Assembly: GCA_016000195.1 (NCBI GenBank)
Contig: JAECRO010000032.1
Span: forward strand, 1 to 33,019
Length of the DNA stretch: 33,019 nucleotides
Direction of reading: 5' to 3'
Origin: Burkholderiales bacterium
GTDB taxonomy: Bacteria > Pseudomonadota > Gammaproteobacteria > Burkholderiales > Burkholderiaceae_C
Every line of letters begins with the position of its first letter. Position 1 is the first letter of the stretch. The notes beneath the pieces are model-generated. The model ran no database searches. It saw nothing but the letters and a program-made list of their open reading frames with translations, and was not told where the DNA came from. Below, piece after piece: positions 8,043-17,655 of the stretch. The position numbers and the translations under genes are program-made.

Positions 8043-9752
8043 CTTGTCGCGCAGTTCGCGGCGCAGGATTTTGCCGACCGGCGTCTTGGGCAGTTCGGTA
8101 CGGAACTCCACCACCTTGGGCTGCTTGTAGCCGGTGAGGTTTTCCCTGCAATAGGCACGCACCTGTGCTTCGGTCAACTCAGGATTTTTCTTGACGATGA
8201 CCAGCTTGACGGCTTCGCCGGATTTTTCGTCGAGCACGCCCACGCAGGCGCATTCCATGACGCCGTCCATCTTGGCAATGACTTCCTCGATCTCGTTGGG
8301 ATAGACATTGAAACCGCTGACAAGAACCATGTCTTTCTTGCGGTCAATGATCTTGAAAAACCCGTTTTCATCCATGCTGCCGATGTCGCCCGATTTGAAA
8401 TAGCCGTCTGGCGTCATCACCTTGTCCGTTTCGTCAGGCCGCTGCCAGTAACCGGCCATGACCTGCGGCCCTTTGATGGCAATCTCGCCAGGCTGGCCAG
8501 GCGCAACTTCGTGGCCCTCGTCGTCCAGCAGCTTGAAATACGTTCCGGGAATCGGCACGCCGATGGCGCCGGTGAAGGCTTTGCTGTTGGTCGGGTTGCA
8601 GCTCGCTGACGGCGAGGTTTCCGAAAGGCCGTAGCCTTCGCAAATCGGGCAACCGGTTTTTTGCAGCCACAGCTTGGCCACGGCGCTTTGCACCGCCATG
8701 CCGCCGCCGAGCGAGATTTTCAGGTGCGACCAGTCCACGGTGTTGAAGTCAGGATGGTTGGCCAGCCCGTTGAACAGGGTGTTGACCGCCGGAAAGCTGT
8801 TGACCTTGTGCTTGGTCAGCTCCTTGAGCACGGCCGGCAGGTCGCGCGGATTGGGAATCAGGATATTTTTGCCGCCGGTCCGCATGCCGAGCATCATGTT
8901 CACCGTGAACGCAAAAATATGGTACAGCGGCAGCGCGCAGACATAAGTGGGCTGCTCGCCTGCGGGCAGGCTGGCCATGGCCGGGCCGTTCCAGGCTTCC
9001 GATTGCAGCACATTGGCAATCACGTTGCGGTGCAGCAGCACCGCGCCCCTGGAAACGCCGGTCGTGCCGCCGGTGTACTGCAGCACGGCGATGTCATCGG
9101 GCTGGATGGCGGGCCGCTTGAGCGTGCTGCGCGTGCCCTGCGCCAGGGCGTCGTTAAAGCGCACCGCGCCCGGCAGGTTGAAGGGCAGCACCATCTTCTT
9201 GACGCTGCGCACCACGTAGTTGACGAGCGTGCCCTTGAGCAGTCCCAACTGGTCGCCCATGGCGCACAGCACGATGTGCCTGACCGGCGTGTTGGCCAGG
9301 CACTGCTCCAGCGTGCAGGCAAAGTTCTCGACGATCACGATGGCCTTGGCGCCTGAATCCTTGAGCTGGTGCGCCAGTTCGCGCGGCGTGTAGAGCGGGT
9401 TCACATTGACGACCACATAGCCGGCGCGCAGGATGGCCGCGACGGCGACGGGGTATTGCGGCACGTTGGGCATCATGATCGCCACACGGTCGCCCTTGTC
9501 CAGCCCCAGACCCTGCAGATAGGCGCCAAAGCCAAGCGACAGGCTGTCGGTCTGGCCAAAAGTGATGTCCTTGCCCATGAAGCTGTAGGCCACGCGGTCG
9601 CGGTGCTTTTTGAAGCTTTCTTCCATCAATGACACCAGCGACGGATACTGCGAAGCATCAATATCTGCCGGAACGCCTGCCGGATAAGCCTTTAGCCACG
9701 GGCGATCAGCCACCTCTGCGTTCGTCACTGCATTCATGCTCTTCGTCTCCAT
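8037..9752 (-). CDS. fadD: Long-chain fatty acid-CoA ligase
   Basis: 571 residues from ATG 9752; GTG 9755 and ATG 9737 (MNAVTNAEV, with GGAG nine bases upstream) are alternatives. The protein is an AMP-forming acyl-CoA synthetase: P-loop YTGGTTGVSRGAVL near 226-239, GYGLSETSP in the middle, then YFKSGDIG, the hinge KDMVLVSGFNVYPNEIE, and the C-terminal PKTPVGKILRRELR carrying the catalytic lysine. These features and the N-terminal ADRPWLKAYP match FadD. It activates fatty acids at the inner membrane for beta-oxidation. Upstream, 10-base direct repeats at about 9817-9860 may bear on its regulation. Confidence 0.93.
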   Translation of the reverse strand: METKSMNAVTNAEVADRPWLKAYPAGVPADIDASQYPSLVSLMEESFKKHRDRVAYSFMGKDITFGQTDSLSLGFGAYLQGLGLDKGDRVAIMMPNVPQYPVAVAAILRAGYVVVNVNPLYTPRELAHQLKDSGAKAIVIVENFACTLEQCLANTPVRHIVLCAMGDQLGLLKGTLVNYVVRSVKKMVLPFNLPGAVRFNDALAQGTRSTLKRPAIQPDDIAVLQYTGGTTGVSRGAVLLHRNVIANVLQSEAWNGPAMASLPAGEQPTYVCALPLYHIFAFTVNMMLGMRTGGKNILIPNPRDLPAVLKELTKHKVNSFPAVNTLFNGLANHPDFNTVDWSHLKISLGGGMAVQSAVAKLWLQKTGCPICEGYGLSETSPSASCNPTNSKAFTGAIGVPIPGTYFKLLDDEGHEVAPGQPGEIAIKGPQVMAGYWQRPDETDKVMTPDGYFKSGDIGSMDENGFFKIIDRKKDMVLVSGFNVYPNEIEEVIAKMDGVMECACVGVLDEKSGEAVKLVIVKKNPELTEAQVRAYCRENLTGYKQPKVVEFRTELPKTPVGKILRRELRDKR

Positions 9753-9816
9753 CACTTTTAGTTACTTGCGCGGAATTTTGAGCGGCAGCCCTGTCAGGGA
9801 CTATTGCGTTTTCCCT

Positions 9817-9860
9817 GGGAATTGAAGGGGATTGAAGGGAATTGAAGGAATCAAAGGGGA
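9817..9860. repeat. Helically phased 10-bp direct repeats upstream of fadD
   Basis: ATTGAAGGGG, ATTGAAGGGA, ATTGAAGGAA and a degenerate TCAAAGGGGA follow each other with exact 10-base period from 9821. They lie about 70-110 bases before the fadD start, in its promoter region. Confidence 0.7.
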
Positions 9861-9917
9861 ATCCCTCTAATTCGGCCTTTTTAACGTCAGTTGCGGTCAG
9901 CACCGTCTGCTGGCGGC

Positions 9918-11342
9918 TTATTCAATGGCCTTGCCCATGTCTTCGATGACTTTCTTGGCATCGCCGAACACCATCATGGTCTTGTCCATGTAGAACAGCT
10001 CGTTGTCCAGCCCGGCATAGCCCGCCGCCATGGAACGCTTGTTGACGATGACGGTCTTGGCCTTGTAGGCCTCCAGGATCGGCATGCCGTAGATGGCGCT
10101 GCCCTTGACATGCGCCGCCGGATTCACCACGTCGTTGGCGCCCAGGATGATGGCCACGTCGGCCTGGCCGAACTCGGCATTGATGTCTTCCATCTCGAAC
10201 ACCTGGTCGTAGGGCACTTCGGCCTCGGCCAGCAGCACGTTCATGTGGCCGGGCATGCGGCCGGCCACCGGGTGAATCGCGTACTTGACGGTGATGCCCT
10301 TGTCGGTCAGCTTTTGCGCCAGTTCCTTGACGGCATGCTGGGCGCGCGCCACCGCCAGGCCGTAGCCCGGCACGATGATGACGGTTTCGGCATTGCCCAG
10401 GATGAAGGCGGCGTCGTCGGCCGAGCCCGACTTGACCGGGCGCTGCTCCTTGGCGCCGGCCACCGCCGTGGCCGCTTCGCCGCCGAAGCCGCCCAGGATC
10501 ACGTTGAAGAATGAACGGTTCATCGCCTTGCACATGATGTACGACAGGATCGCGCCGGACGAGCCCACCAGCGAGCCGGCAATGATCAGCATGGCGTTGT
10601 TCAGCGAAAAGCCGATGCCGGCCGCCGCCCAGCCCGAATAGCTGTTGAGCATGGACACCACGACCGGCATGTCGGCGCCGCCAATCGGGATGATGATGAG
10701 CACGCCCATCACGAAGGACAGCGCCAGCATGGCAAAAAATGCCGTCCAGCTGCCGGTCAGCATGAAGGTCACGCCCAGCCCCAGCGTCAGCAGGCCCAGC
10801 GCCAGGTTGATCATGTGCTGGCCCGGAAAGGACACCGGCGCGCCCTGGAACAGGCGGAACTTGTACTTGCCGCTGAGCTTGCCAAACGCAATCACCGAGC
10901 CGCTGAAGGTGATGGCGCCAATCGCCGCACCAAGGAACAACTCCAGCCGGTTGCCCGCCGGAATGGGCATGCCCTTGGCAACGATGTTGAAGGCGTAAGG
11001 CTCTGCCACGGCTGCCACGGCGATGAACACCGCCGCCAGGCCGATCATGCTGTGCATGAAGGCCACCAGCTCGGGCATCTTGGTCATCTCGACGCGCTTG
11101 GCCATCAGCGTGCCGGCGCCGCCGCCCACTATCAGGGCGCCCAGCACGTACACCATGCCCTGGGCCTTGCCGCCCGAGGTTTCGACGATCAGCGCGCCGG
11201 TGGTCAGGATGGCAATGGTCATGCCGACCATGCCGAACAGGTTGCCGCGCAGCGACGTGGTCGGGTGCGACAGGCCCTTCAGGGCCTGGATGAAGAAGAC
11301 GGAAGCCACCAGGTACAGCAGCGTGACGAGGTTCATGCTCAT
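9918..11342 (-). CDS. pntB: NAD(P) transhydrogenase subunit beta
   Basis: 474 residues, usual length. The N-terminal half is a bundle of hydrophobic segments (the membrane domain, from LVTLLYLVASVFFIQAL). The C-terminal part, from about 290, is the NADP(H)-binding domain with VIIVPGYGLAVARAQHAVKEL, then IHPVAGRMPGHMNVLLAEAEV and a conserved end with GYAGLDNELFYMDKTMMVFGDAK. With PntAA and PntAB it couples proton re-entry to NADPH formation from NADH at the inner membrane. Its ATG overlaps the pntAB stop (ATGA). Last gene of the pnt operon; fadD follows after about 165 bases. Confidence 0.96.
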   Translation of the reverse strand: MSMNLVTLLYLVASVFFIQALKGLSHPTTSLRGNLFGMVGMTIAILTTGALIVETSGGKAQGMVYVLGALIVGGGAGTLMAKRVEMTKMPELVAFMHSMIGLAAVFIAVAAVAEPYAFNIVAKGMPIPAGNRLELFLGAAIGAITFSGSVIAFGKLSGKYKFRLFQGAPVSFPGQHMINLALGLLTLGLGVTFMLTGSWTAFFAMLALSFVMGVLIIIPIGGADMPVVVSMLNSYSGWAAAGIGFSLNNAMLIIAGSLVGSSGAILSYIMCKAMNRSFFNVILGGFGGEAATAVAGAKEQRPVKSGSADDAAFILGNAETVIIVPGYGLAVARAQHAVKELAQKLTDKGITVKYAIHPVAGRMPGHMNVLLAEAEVPYDQVFEMEDINAEFGQADVAIILGANDVVNPAAHVKGSAIYGMPILEAYKAKTVIVNKRSMAAGYAGLDNELFYMDKTMMVFGDAKKVIEDMGKAIE

Positions 11343-11674
11343 TTGGCGGCTCCTGCGTCAGCGAGGGCCACGGCAGGCGCCTTTTTTTCCTTCTTGCGGA
11401 ACATCTCCAGCATCCGGCGCGTGACCAGGAAGCCGCCAAAGACATTGACCGCCGCCAGCGCCACGGCCAGCACGCCCATGGTGCGGCCCAGCGGCGTTTC
11501 GGTCAGCGCGGCAGCCAGCATCGCGCCCACGATGACGATGGCGGAAATCGCATTGGTCACTGCCATCAGCGGCGTGTGCAAGGCGGGGGTGACGGTCCAG
11601 ACGACGTGGTAGCCCACGTAGATGGCCAGCACGAAAATGATCAGGTTGATGATGGTGGGTGACACGGCATCCAT
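11339..11674 (-). CDS. pntAB: NAD(P) transhydrogenase subunit alpha, membrane part (PntAB)
   Basis: 111 residues with three to four hydrophobic segments. IINLIIFVLAIYVGYHVVWTVTPALHTPLMAVTNAISAIV and LAAVNVFGGFLVTRRMLEMF are the membrane domain that is fused to the C-terminus of PntA in E. coli. Here it is a separate gene, as in many alpha- and betaproteobacteria and some other groups. A short Lys/Ala-rich tail ends the protein. It sits 84 bases after pntAA and overlaps pntB by four bases. Confidence 0.94.
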   Translation of the reverse strand: MDAVSPTIINLIIFVLAIYVGYHVVWTVTPALHTPLMAVTNAISAIVIVGAMLAAALTETPLGRTMGVLAVALAAVNVFGGFLVTRRMLEMFRKKEKKAPAVALADAGAAK

Positions 11675-11758
11675 GGTCTTCTCCTTGCGAATGAGGTTTT
11701 TTTTTCGAGGCTTGAACGGGGGCTTGGCAAACGCGACGACGCATCCCGGAGCGGGCTT

Positions 11759-12874
11759 TTATTTGCGCTTGACTTCGCCGCCCTGGGTCATCAGGCAGGC
11801 GGCCACGATGTCGTCTTCCATGTCGATTTTCAGCGCACCTTCCTTGGTGATGATGAGCTTGAGGAAGTCGAGCAGGTTGCGGGCATACAGCGCGCTGGCA
11901 TCGGCTGCCACCAGCGCCGGAATGTTGGTCTGGCCCATCAGCGTCACGCCGTGCTTGACAACGGTCTTGTCGGCCTCGGTCAGCGGGCAGTTGCCGCCTT
12001 GCGCGGCGGCCAGATCGACGATCACGCTGCCGGGCTTCATGGCCTTGACCATCTCTTCAGTCACCAGCACGGGCGCGGCGCGGCCCGGAATCAGGGCGGT
12101 GGTGATGACCACATCGGCCTGCGCCACGCGCTTGGCGACTTCGAGCTTTTGCCGCGCCATCCAGCTGGCCGGCATGGGCTTGGCATAGCCGCCCACGCCG
12201 ATGGCGGCTTCGCGCTCCTCGTCGGTCTCGTAGGGCACGTCGATGAACTTGGCGCCCAGGGACTCGACCTGCTCCTTGACGCTGGGGCGCACGTCGCTGG
12301 CTTCAATCACGGCGCCCAGGCGCCTGGCCGTGGCAATCGCCTGCAGGCCGGCCACGCCGACGCCCAGAATGACCACGCGGGCGGCCTTGACGGTGCCGGC
12401 GGCGGTCATCAGCATCGGGAAAAAACGCTGGTACTGGTCGGCGGCCATCATCACGGCCTTGTAGCCGGCAATATTGGCCTGCGAGGACAGCACGTCCATG
12501 CTTTGCGCGCGGCTGGTGCGCGGCGCGGCTTCGAGCGCAAACGACGTGAGCTGGGCGGCGGCCAGGCGCTGCAGGCCGCTGGCGTCAAAGGGATTGAGCA
12601 TGCCGACCATCACGCTGCCGGGCCTGGCACAGGCTATTTCACTGTCCAGCGGGCAGCGCACCTTGAGCACGATGTCGGCGGCGTAGGCACCCGCCGCGTC
12701 GGTGATTTCGGCGCCGACGGCCCGATAGGCTTCATCGGGAACACTGGCGGCCACGCCAGCGCCCGACTGGATGCGAAGGGTGTGGCCCTGAGCCTTGAGT
12801 TTTTTCGCCGTTTCGGGTGTGATGGCGACGCGCGTTTCTCCGGCCGTGATTTCGGCTGGTATCCCAATGAGCAT
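11759..12874 (-). CDS. pntAA: NAD(P) transhydrogenase subunit alpha, NAD-binding part (PntAA)
   Basis: 371 residues from ATG 12874, which has GAGGAG seven bases upstream; the longer open frame lacks similarity. The alanine dehydrogenase/PntA N-terminal domain (MLIGIPAEITAGETRVAITP) is followed by the Rossmann domain with GVGVAG at 171-176 and the acidic end of the second strand at EASD (191-194). GNCPLTEADKTVVKHGVTLMG and NIPALVAADASALYARN are family-typical. It binds NAD(H) on the cytoplasmic side of the transhydrogenase. First gene of pntAA-pntAB-pntB. Confidence 0.95.
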   Translation of the reverse strand: MLIGIPAEITAGETRVAITPETAKKLKAQGHTLRIQSGAGVAASVPDEAYRAVGAEITDAAGAYAADIVLKVRCPLDSEIACARPGSVMVGMLNPFDASGLQRLAAAQLTSFALEAAPRTSRAQSMDVLSSQANIAGYKAVMMAADQYQRFFPMLMTAAGTVKAARVVILGVGVAGLQAIATARRLGAVIEASDVRPSVKEQVESLGAKFIDVPYETDEEREAAIGVGGYAKPMPASWMARQKLEVAKRVAQADVVITTALIPGRAAPVLVTEEMVKAMKPGSVIVDLAAAQGGNCPLTEADKTVVKHGVTLMGQTNIPALVAADASALYARNLLDFLKLIITKEGALKIDMEDDIVAACLMTQGGEVKRK

Positions 12875-13026
12875 GGGTGTCTCCTCAGTGCTTTCGTTTT
12901 CTTGGAATCCCGGGTGATCCAGGACGGAACATTTAGCTTTCGCACAGCTTACATGAGTTTTTTTGCATTTAAGGGGCCATAACGGACTATCGCTCCTGAA
13001 CGAGGCACGCTGGCGGCCAATTCCCC

Positions 13027-13066
13027 ATAAAAACAGCCCCATCAATCTGCAACAGACGAATGGGGC
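13027..13066 (-). terminator. Probable terminator after mmsA
   Basis: On the minus strand GCCCCAT (13066-13060) pairs with ATGGGGC (13042-13036); the loop contains a second small stem, TCTG-TTG-CAGA. TGTTTTTATG follows. It lies about 60 bases after the mmsA stop. Confidence 0.65.
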
Positions 13067-13122
13067 CAGCAAGAAAAATGCCAGTGCCTGCGGCTTGGCC
13101 GCATTGCGTTGTGGCGGACGGA

Positions 13123-14658
13123 TTATTTGGCCGTCGGCATCACGAACTCGGCGCCTTTGCCAATGCTTTCGGGCCAGCGCTGCATGATGGATTTTTGCCT
13201 GGTGTAGAAACGCACGCCTTCCTCGCCGTAGGCATGCATGTCGCCGAACAGGCTCTTCTTCCAGCCGCCAAAGCCGTGCCAGGCCATCGGCACCGGGATT
13301 GGCACGTTGATGCCGACCATGCCGACCTGGATGCGGCGGCTGAATTCGCGCGCCACATTGCCATCACGGGTAAAGCAGCTCACGCCGTTGCCGAACTCGT
13401 GGGCATTGATCAGGCTGACCGCTTCGGCGAAGTCCTTGACGCGCACGCAGCCCAGCACCGGGCCGAAGATTTCTTCTTTGTAGATGCGCATGCCGGGCGT
13501 GACATGGTCAAACAGCGTGCCGCCCATCCAGAAGCCCTGCGCGCAGCCCTCGCCCGCCTGGGCGCCGCTGAAGCTGCGGCCATCGACCAGCAGTTCCGCG
13601 CCCTCTTCGACGCCCAGGTCGATGTAGCCGGTGATGCGCTTGTGGGCAATGCCGGTGACGATGGGCCCCATTTCGGCATCGAGTTCGACGCCGTTCCTGA
13701 TGACCAGCGTTTCGGCCCTGGCCTTGAGCATGGGAATGAGCTTGTCAGCCACGTCGCCGACCAGCACCGCCACCGAAATCGCCATGCAGCGCTCGCCGGC
13801 CGAGCCGTAGCCCGCGCCGATCAGCGCATCGACCGCCTGCTCCAGGTCGGCGTCGGGCATGACGACCATGTGGTTCTTGGCGCCGCCCAGTGCCTGCACG
13901 CGCTTGCCGTGGTGGGCGCCGGTTTCATAGATGTAGTTGGCAATCGGTGTCGAGCCGACAAACGACACGGCCTTTACGTCCGGATGCACCAGCAGCGCAT
14001 CGACCGCTTCCTTGTCGCCCTGCACGACGTTGAACACGCCGTCGGGCAAGCCTGCCTGCTTGAGCAAGTCGGCCATGAACAGGCTGGCGCTCGGGTCAAT
14101 CGGACTGGGTTTCAAAACGAAACAGTTGCCCGCCGCAATCGCCACCGGGAACATCCACATCGGCACCATGACCGGAAAGTTGAATGGCGTGATGCCGGCC
14201 ACCACGCCCAGCGGCTGGCGCAGCGTCCAGTTGTCGATGCCGGTTGACACCTGGTCGGTGAAATCGCCCTTGAGCAGTTGCGGAATCCCGCAGGCAAACT
14301 CGACGATGTCAATGCCGCGCGAGACTTCGCCCTGCGCGTCGGTGAACACCTTGCCGTGCTCGGCGGTGATCAGGTGGGCCAGCTTGTCCTTGTTCTGGTT
14401 GAGCAGTTCCAGGAACTTGAACATGACGCGGGCGCGGCGAATCGGCGGAATGTCGGACCAGGCCGGAAAAGCGGCCTGCGCGCTGGCAACGGCCGCATCC
14501 ACATCGGCGGCGCTGCCCAGCGCCACATGGCTAGAGACCGCGCCGGTGGCCGGATTGAACACTTCCTGGCTGCGCCCGGCGGCCGGCGTCACGGCACTGC
14601 CGTTCAGGTAGTGGCCAATGGTGATCTGGGGAGCGACTTCGGCGGGCGATGAAAACAT
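13123..14658 (-). CDS. mmsA: CoA-acylating methylmalonate-semialdehyde dehydrogenase
   Basis: 511 residues from ATG 14658 (TTG 14679 is possible but less likely). An aldehyde dehydrogenase fold with [16 protein letters not shown] (Asn160), the glycine-rich [31 protein letters not shown], and catalytic Cys291 in [22 protein letters not shown] together with the MMPMWMFP-type loop distinguishes MMSDH from ordinary aldehyde dehydrogenases. It converts methylmalonate semialdehyde to propionyl-CoA (and malonate semialdehyde to acetyl-CoA) in valine and inositol breakdown. It stands divergent to a LysR regulator, with no other valine genes nearby, and has its own terminator. Confidence 0.93.
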   Translation of the reverse strand: MFSSPAEVAPQITIGHYLNGSAVTPAAGRSQEVFNPATGAVSSHVALGSAADVDAAVASAQAAFPAWSDIPPIRRARVMFKFLELLNQNKDKLAHLITAEHGKVFTDAQGEVSRGIDIVEFACGIPQLLKGDFTDQVSTGIDNWTLRQPLGVVAGITPFNFPVMVPMWMFPVAIAAGNCFVLKPSPIDPSASLFMADLLKQAGLPDGVFNVVQGDKEAVDALLVHPDVKAVSFVGSTPIANYIYETGAHHGKRVQALGGAKNHMVVMPDADLEQAVDALIGAGYGSAGERCMAISVAVLVGDVADKLIPMLKARAETLVIRNGVELDAEMGPIVTGIAHKRITGYIDLGVEEGAELLVDGRSFSGAQAGEGCAQGFWMGGTLFDHVTPGMRIYKEEIFGPVLGCVRVKDFAEAVSLINAHEFGNGVSCFTRDGNVAREFSRRIQVGMVGINVPIPVPMAWHGFGGWKKSLFGDMHAYGEEGVRFYTRQKSIMQRWPESIGKGAEFVMPTAK

Positions 14659-14740
14659 GGCAATCCTTGGGGTGAACAAACGAGTCAGCGAAGTCTAGGG
14701 TTGGGCGCCCGGTTTGATAAGTCCCCGTGGATTGATTACA

Positions 14741-14760
14741 TTGTTCATATTCCTGAACAA
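14741..14760. promoter_or_regulatory. Perfect inverted repeat in the mmsA/lysR divergent promoter region
   Basis: TTGTTCA-TATTCC-TGAACAA: two perfect 7-base arms around a 6-base spacer, 14 bases before the LysR-type gene and about 80 from mmsA. It is a good candidate operator for the divergently encoded LysR protein. Confidence 0.55.
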
Positions 14761-14773
14761 TGAAGACCCCCCC

Positions 14774-15772
14774 ATGTCCTCCGACCAGCTGGCTCCGCTC
14801 GTGGCCGACCTGCACCTGCTGACCGTGCTGGCCGCGACCCGCAGCTTTACCGAAACCGCGCGCCGGCTGGGCCTGTCCAAGGCATCGGCCAGCATGCGCA
14901 TCAGCGAGCTGGAGCGCAGCGCCGGCGTCCTGCTGGTGCGCCGCACGACGCGCTCGGTCGGCCTGACCGAGGCCGGGCAGCAACTGGTCAACGACATGCA
15001 GCCGGCGTTCAGCCGCATCAGTGAAAGCTACAGCGCCGCCTGCGACCTGGCGGGCACGCCGCGCGGGCTGATCCGGCTGACGGCGCCGGTTGCGCTGGGG
15101 CGGCAACACCTGGCGCCCTGCATTGCGGCCTTCCTTCAACAATTCCCCGACATCCACATCGAGCTGGAACTGACCGACCGCTTCGTCAACCTGGCCAACG
15201 AAGGCTTCGACCTGGCGATCCGGCACACCAACGCGCCGCCCGAAACCCATGTGGCCTGGGTGCTGTGCGAAACGCGCTCGCAGCTGGCGGCCAGCCCGCA
15301 GTACCTCGCGCGGCGCGGCACGCCCGCGCACCCGTCCGAGCTGACTGCGCACGACTGCCTGCTCTACCTGCGGGACAGCCATGCCGCCAGCTGGACCTTC
15401 GCGCGCCCGGGCCGACTGCCGGGCGGAAAGCGCAAGCCGGCCGATGACGCCATGGAGCGCGTCGGCGTGCATGTCACGGGTTCGCTCAAGGCCAACAACA
15501 GCGAAGTGCTGCGCGACGCCCTGCTGGCCGGCCTGGGCATCGGCCTGCTGCCGGACTTCAGCATGCCGCCCGCCCCCGGCGCAGACGGGCCGCCGCCCTT
15601 GGTGCAGGTCTTGCCCGACTGGCAGGTCCAGGGCTTTTTCGGCGAACGCATTTATGCCCTGCGGCCTTGGTCCGCGCAGGTGCCCAAGGCCGTCCAGTGC
15701 CTGGTCGGGCATTTGCGCCAGAGCTTTGCGCGGGGTTTTACGGCCGCGCTGAAAAACCTGCCGGCAGGATAA
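14774..15772 (+). CDS. LysR family transcriptional regulator
   Basis: 332 residues from ATG 14774. The N-terminal helix-turn-helix covers about residues 12-65 (LLTVLAATRSFTETARRLGLSKASASMRISELERSAGVLLVRR), with the usual wing. The C-terminal LysR substrate-binding domain starts near 90, with GLIRLTAPVALGRQHLAPCI and LSLANEG-like FVNLANEGFDLAIRH. It probably controls the divergent mmsA through the palindrome in the shared 115-base intergenic region; the effector is unknown. The nudJ gene follows after 35 bases on the same strand, so read-through is possible. Confidence 0.9.
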   Translation: MSSDQLAPLVADLHLLTVLAATRSFTETARRLGLSKASASMRISELERSAGVLLVRRTTRSVGLTEAGQQLVNDMQPAFSRISESYSAACDLAGTPRGLIRLTAPVALGRQHLAPCIAAFLQQFPDIHIELELTDRFVNLANEGFDLAIRHTNAPPETHVAWVLCETRSQLAASPQYLARRGTPAHPSELTAHDCLLYLRDSHAASWTFARPGRLPGGKRKPADDAMERVGVHVTGSLKANNSEVLRDALLAGLGIGLLPDFSMPPAPGADGPPPLVQVLPDWQVQGFFGERIYALRPWSAQVPKAVQCLVGHLRQSFARGFTAALKNLPAG

Positions 15773-15807
15773 ACCGGCTGTCAAAAATGGCCCTGATAAT
15801 CTCGCGC

Positions 15808-16317
15808 ATGAATAAACGATGGAAACCCAACGTCACCGTGGCGGCGGTCATTGAACGGGATTTCGACGGCGTGCGGAAGTTCTTGCTGGTCGAGGAGCAA
15901 ACCCGCGACGGCCTCAAGCTCAACAACCCGGCCGGCCACCTGGACCCCGGCGAAAGCCCGGTGCAGGGCTGCGCGCGCGAAACGCTCGAAGAAACCGCCT
16001 TTCACTTCACGCCGACGGCGCTGGTGGGCATTTATTTCTCGCGTTTTGACCGCTCCCAGCCCGAGCAAGCCGCGCCGCTGGACGTGACCTACCTGCGCTT
16101 TACCTTTTGCGGCGAGCTGGGCGAGCATGTCGCCGGCCAGCCGCTGGACCTGGGCATCGTGCGCGCCCTGTGGCTGAGCGCCGATGAAATCAGGGCCAGC
16201 ACCGCCATGCACCGCAGCCCGCTGCTGCTGACCAGCCTGGAAGACTACCTGGCCGGCCAGCGCTATCCGCTGGACATCATCCATGCCGATGAGAGTATTT
16301 ACGCCGCCAAGCCGTGA
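15808..16317 (+). CDS. nudJ: Nudix hydrolase, NudJ-like
   Basis: 169 residues from ATG 15808 (MNKRWKPNVTVAAVIERDFD); ATG 15787 would add seven residues. The Nudix box is at 43-65: G43, E49, R57-E58, E61-E62. The penultimate glycine of the consensus is replaced by Ala64, as in several relatives. VTVAAVIE at the N-terminus and the place directly before mnmA match E. coli nudJ, a hydrolase of thiamine pyrophosphate, its hydroxymethylpyrimidine precursor and nucleotides. Family membership is secure, the substrate is not. Confidence 0.85.
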   Translation: MNKRWKPNVTVAAVIERDFDGVRKFLLVEEQTRDGLKLNNPAGHLDPGESPVQGCARETLEETAFHFTPTALVGIYFSRFDRSQPEQAAPLDVTYLRFTFCGELGEHVAGQPLDLGIVRALWLSADEIRASTAMHRSPLLLTSLEDYLAGQRYPLDIIHADESIYAAKP

Positions 16318-16323
16318 TTTCTG

Positions 16324-16385
16324 CATCAAATGAGGCTCCAGCCCTTTATTCACCTGCGCAAGTAGCTATTATTTTTATAGCAAAG
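16324..16385 (+). repeat. Intergenic repeat family, copy C
   Basis: ATCAAATGAGGCTC then GCGCAAGTAGCTATT and ATAGCAAA around a T-rich centre. It fills the 80-base gap between nudJ and mnmA, which are on the same strand. Confidence 0.75.
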
Positions 16386-16397
16386 TAAAATCCGGGA

Positions 16398-17570
16398 ATG
16401 CAAAAGCAACGGATAGTGGTCGGTCTCAGTGGTGGCGTCGATTCAGCAGTGACGGCCCACCTGCTCAAACAACAGGGGCATGAAGTCATCGGCATCTTCA
16501 TGAAAAACTGGGAAGACGACGACGACAGCGAATTCTGCTCGTCCAACATCGACTTCGTGGACGCAGCCGCCGTGGCCGACGTGATCGGCATCGAAATTGA
16601 ACATGTCAACTTCGCTGGTGACTACAAGGACCGCGTGTTCGCCGAGTTCCTGCGCGAATACCAGGCTGGCCGCACGCCCAACCCGGACATCCTGTGCAAT
16701 GCCGAGATCAAGTTCAAGGCCTTCCTGGACCACGCGATGCGGCTGGGCGCCGGGAAAATCGCCACCGGCCACTACGCCAGAGTGCGCCGCAACGAAACGA
16801 GCGGCCTGCACGAGCTGCTCAAGGGCCTGGACCCGGCCAAGGACCAGAGCTACTTTTTGCACCGGCTGAACCAGGCACAGCTCTCGAAAACCCTGTTCCC
16901 GGTCGGCGAGCTGCACAAGACCGAAGTGCGCCGCATTGCCGACGAGATCGGCCTGCCGAACGCGAAGAAAAAAGACTCGACCGGCATCTGCTTCATCGGC
17001 GAGCGGCCGTTCCGCGATTTCCTGAACCGCTACATCGCCAAGGCGCCCGGCCCGATCAGGAACGACCAGGGCCGCATCCTGGGCGAGCATGTCGGCCTGA
17101 GTTTTTACACGCTGGGCCAGCGCCAGGGCCTGGGCATTGGCGGCGTGAAAGCCAGGGGCGCCGAGCTGAAGGCGGCGCAGGCGCGCGGCCAGCGCGGCGT
17201 GGGCGAGCATGAGCCGTGGTTCGTCGCGCGCAAGGATATGGAGAGCAACACGCTGTGGGTGGTGCAGGGCCACGACCACCCGTGGCTGCTGTCCACCACG
17301 CTCAGCGCGCAGGACTGCAGCTGGGTGGCGGGCAGCGCGCCGGCCTTGGGCGCGATGGCCGCCAAGACGCGCTACCGCCAGGCGGACGCGGCCTGCGAAC
17401 TGGCCAGCGCCACGGCCAGCGACTGCGAACTGGCGTTTAGAGAAGCCCAGTGGGCGGTCACGCCGGGCCAGTCGGCGGTGCTGTACCAGGGCGATGTCTG
17501 CCTGGGCGGCGGCGTGATTGCATCGAGCAATGTGCAGAACCTGCCCGGCGGCAAGCCCGCTGCGGCCTGA
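16398..17570 (+). CDS. mnmA: tRNA-specific 2-thiouridylase MnmA
   Basis: 390 residues. It uses ATP and persulfide sulfur to 2-thiolate U34 of tRNA-Lys, -Glu and -Gln. The PP-loop SGGVDS is at 11-16; the two catalytic cysteines are Cys100 ([12 protein letters not shown]) and Cys198 ([13 protein letters not shown]). Between [10 protein letters not shown] and [10 protein letters not shown] there is an extra stretch of about 20 residues rich in Ala, Arg and Gly compared with E. coli, where the two motifs are nearly adjacent. ATG 16398 directly follows repeat copy C, leaving a very short leader. Confidence 0.96.
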   Translation: MQKQRIVVGLSGGVDSAVTAHLLKQQGHEVIGIFMKNWEDDDDSEFCSSNIDFVDAAAVADVIGIEIEHVNFAGDYKDRVFAEFLREYQAGRTPNPDILCNAEIKFKAFLDHAMRLGAGKIATGHYARVRRNETSGLHELLKGLDPAKDQSYFLHRLNQAQLSKTLFPVGELHKTEVRRIADEIGLPNAKKKDSTGICFIGERPFRDFLNRYIAKAPGPIRNDQGRILGEHVGLSFYTLGQRQGLGIGGVKARGAELKAAQARGQRGVGEHEPWFVARKDMESNTLWVVQGHDHPWLLSTTLSAQDCSWVAGSAPALGAMAAKTRYRQADAACELASATASDCELAFREAQWAVTPGQSAVLYQGDVCLGGGVIASSNVQNLPGGKPAAA

Positions 17571-17588
17571 AAACCACTGATTTCAAGC

Positions 17589-17646
17589 CAAATCAGGCGT
17601 TTACGCAGGTGTAGCATGCGCAAGCAGCTATCAATAAGATAGCTAT
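17589..17646 (+). repeat. Intergenic repeat family, copy D
   Basis: AAATCAGGCGTTTACGCAGG then GCGCAAGCAGCTATC and GATAGCTAT. It lies between the convergent ends of mnmA and the MipA/OmpV-like gene. Confidence 0.75.
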
Positions 17647-17655
17647 GACACCCGC

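Noticed and set aside
9922-11445. 507-codon minus-strand frame overlapping pntB in another phase
   Set aside because: Arg/Gly/His-rich low-complexity product; pntB in the other frame is a clear match over its full length.
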